The notes below the pieces were generated by a model. The model worked only from the letters and a program-made list of their open reading frames with translations, was not told where the DNA came from and ran no database searches. Shown in pieces: positions 62,741 through 64,000 of a stretch of DNA of 64,000 bases (position 1 is its first letter; each line of letters starts with the position of its first letter). The DNA comes from Bradyrhizobium sp. CCH5-F6. Lineage in GTDB: Bacteria; Pseudomonadota; Alphaproteobacteria; Rhizobiales; Xanthobacteraceae. The position numbers were made by a program, and so were the translations under genes. The stretch lies in the NCBI RefSeq assembly GCF_001556045.1, contig NZ_LSIC01000101.1:1-64000 (forward strand). The letters run 5' to 3'.

Positions 62741-63700
62741 ATGCTGGATGCGGAACACGGTTCAGGTCGGCTGACCGGTGATGCCGATATTGCCGAGATT
62801 GATCTCGGCCTTCTGCTCGCCCTGGAGGCCCTGCTGCGCGAGCGGAACGTCACGCGCGCGGCGTCGCGCCTGAACATTGGGCAACCGGCGCTGTCGGCTC
62901 GGCTGAACCGGCTGCGACAGGTCTTTGCCGACCCATTGTTCGTGCCGGCCGCCGCGGGCCGCGGCGTAGTGCCGACGACGAGAGCGGTGGAACTGCAGGC
63001 GGAGCTGGCGGATGTGCTCGGCAAGCTTCGTCGCATGGTCGAGGGGCCGGCGGTATTCGACCCGATCCACAGTCAGCGCACCTTTGTCGTTGCCATCCAT
63101 GAGAATCCAGCCGTGACGCTGGCGCCGGGGTTCGTCGCGCAGTTGACCGCCACCGCGAGGCGGGCGCGGCTCGCCTTCGTTCACCCTACGCGCGACGTCG
63201 TCGATCGCCTCGAACGAGGCGAGATCGATATCCTGGTGACGGGGGCCGACGGGGCACACGGTGAGCTGATGCAGCGTCTACTTTTCGAGGACAGCTTCTT
63301 GTCCGCGCAGCGTAAAGGTCATCCCCGCGGCAATGAGCCGCTCGATTTGGATTGCTTCTGTGCGCTCGATCATCTGCTTATCTCTGCCGACGGCGGCGGC
63401 TTCTCAGGCCTTGTGGACGATTCCCTTGCGGCGCTCGGCCGCTCCCGGCGCGTCGCCGTCTCGATCCAAACCTATGCGCTCGCGCCGGTCATCCTTGCCC
63501 ACAGCGACTGCATCTGCACTCTTCCACGACGCTTTCTCATGCGCTTCGCCCACGAGCTCGATCTCACGTCGCCGCCGCTCGATCTGCCGCCCGCACGCAT
63601 CGTCGCGCTCTGGCATCCGCGCAATCAGGAGGATCGAGCTCATGCCTGGCTGCGAGAGTGCCTGTACCAGGCCGCGGTCGTGTCCCCGGAGGTGGTGTAG
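62741..63700 (+). CDS. LysR-family transcriptional regulator
   Basis: Regulator of 319 residues, ATG 62741 with GGAGAAG at 62729-62735. N-terminal winged helix: LLLALEALLRERNVTRAASR and LNIGQPALSARLNRLRQVFA, typical of the NodD/SyrM-like LysR group. The effector domain follows with FVVAIHENPAVTLAPGFVAQ and GEIDILVTGADG. The promoter region is shared with the MBL-fold/alpha-beta-hydrolase operon (62511-62740), the expected arrangement for a LysR regulator of that operon. Confidence 0.88.
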   Translation: MLDAEHGSGRLTGDADIAEIDLGLLLALEALLRERNVTRAASRLNIGQPALSARLNRLRQVFADPLFVPAAAGRGVVPTTRAVELQAELADVLGKLRRMVEGPAVFDPIHSQRTFVVAIHENPAVTLAPGFVAQLTATARRARLAFVHPTRDVVDRLERGEIDILVTGADGAHGELMQRLLFEDSFLSAQRKGHPRGNEPLDLDCFCALDHLLISADGGGFSGLVDDSLAALGRSRRVAVSIQTYALAPVILAHSDCICTLPRRFLMRFAHELDLTSPPLDLPPARIVALWHPRNQEDRAHAWLRECLYQAAVVSPEVV

Positions 63701-63952
63701 CTGTTAAGCAAAGCCGCTCGCGATGCGCGCTCCGATCCGGCGCATATCAGGTTTCTCGGCTTCTTCAAGCCGGCCTACTACAAGAACGGCAAGTTCCGCG
63801 AGGACGGCCGCATGGTCCACGATATGTATCTGTTCGAGGTCAAGAAGCCGGAAGAATCCAACGCGGCATGGGACCACTACAAGCTGCTCGCCCCCGGCCG
63901 GTCAAGCTTTCCAGCCCTTGGCGCTGTCGTGGTGCCCGTTGATGAAAAGTAG
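63701..63952 (+). pseudogene. 3' fragment of a Liv-type ABC substrate-binding protein
   Basis: Open frame directly after the LysR stop, ending TAG 63950. It encodes FFKPAYYKNGKFREDGRMVH, then DMYLFEVKKPEESNAAWDHY and KLLAPGRSSFPALGAVV. This resembles the C-terminal end of Peripla_BP_6 (branched-chain-type) binding proteins, which end DGRMxHDMYLFxVKxPxES..WDYYK. There is no start and only about 80 of some 400 residues remain. It is a gene relic joined to the LysR gene by rearrangement. Confidence 0.6.
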
Positions 63953-64000
63953 AGCTGAGGCGACTGGAGGGCCTCTTCATGGTGCCCGGAATCAATGAGA

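Overview
The window is GC-rich alphaproteobacterial chromosome and most resembles Bradyrhizobium or a close relative. That is an inference from the gene content: many NMT1/SsuA- and Liv-type ABC uptake systems, several Bradyrhizobium-style small conserved proteins, and a characteristic CTCTCCCC..GGTGAGGGG intergenic palindrome. No rRNA, CRISPR array, plasmid origin or intact insertion sequence was found. There is one tRNA, tRNA-Lys(CTT), at 53345-53420.

Layout. 1-1199 (minus): end of an osmoprotectant-type ABC transporter. 1339-4776: an SsuBC/NMT1-type ABC system plus a Nudix-like protein. 4871-9575: a complete branched-chain-amino-acid-type (Liv) ABC operon, with a PPK2-type polyphosphate kinase overlapping its end (9535-10464). 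10751-18346: a secreted metallo-beta-lactamase-fold protein, a large MscS-type channel, NAD-malic enzyme, an RlpA-like lipoprotein and small conserved proteins. 18476-24289: a Baeyer-Villiger monooxygenase fused to an esterase, a carboxylesterase homologue whose nucleophile serine is replaced by aspartate, and a DODA-type dioxygenase. 24331-27337 (minus): glgC-glgA followed by a SemiSWEET-type sugar transporter. 28273-35841: an alkanesulfonate/organosulfur gene set with three substrate-binding proteins, permease, ATPase, an acyl-CoA-dehydrogenase-like flavoprotein and an SsuD-like monooxygenase. The ATPase lacks four residues after its LSGGQ motif.

36177-39327 holds a CmcJ-type oxidoreductase, a truncated Gfo/Idh dehydrogenase and a Tat-exported SMP-30 lactonase-like protein. 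39766-51200 is dominated by two paralogous giant repeat proteins (1706 and 1377 residues). They lack signal peptides and beta-barrels, so they look like type I-secreted surface proteins. leuA lies between them behind a leucine-rich leader peptide with alternative hairpins. The first giant gene contains a perfect 38-bp inverted repeat flanking 79 bp inside its coding frame, and flipping the 79 bp would keep the frame open. The second is preceded by an exact TTAA-N7-TTAAC motif, which is the CtrA consensus.

51379-54404: an orphan TRAP binding protein, a Spy-like periplasmic protein, tRNA-Lys, and a decayed stretch ending in a 3' integrase remnant. 54511-60101: a likely N-heterocycle catabolic and uptake locus, with a NicC-like monooxygenase and PuuE-like deacetylase divergent from an ABC transporter and a MarR regulator. 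60308-63952: an IS481-like transposase scrap, an alpha/beta hydrolase plus metallo-beta-lactamase-fold hydrolase pair divergent from a LysR regulator, and the 3' fragment of a Liv-type binding protein.
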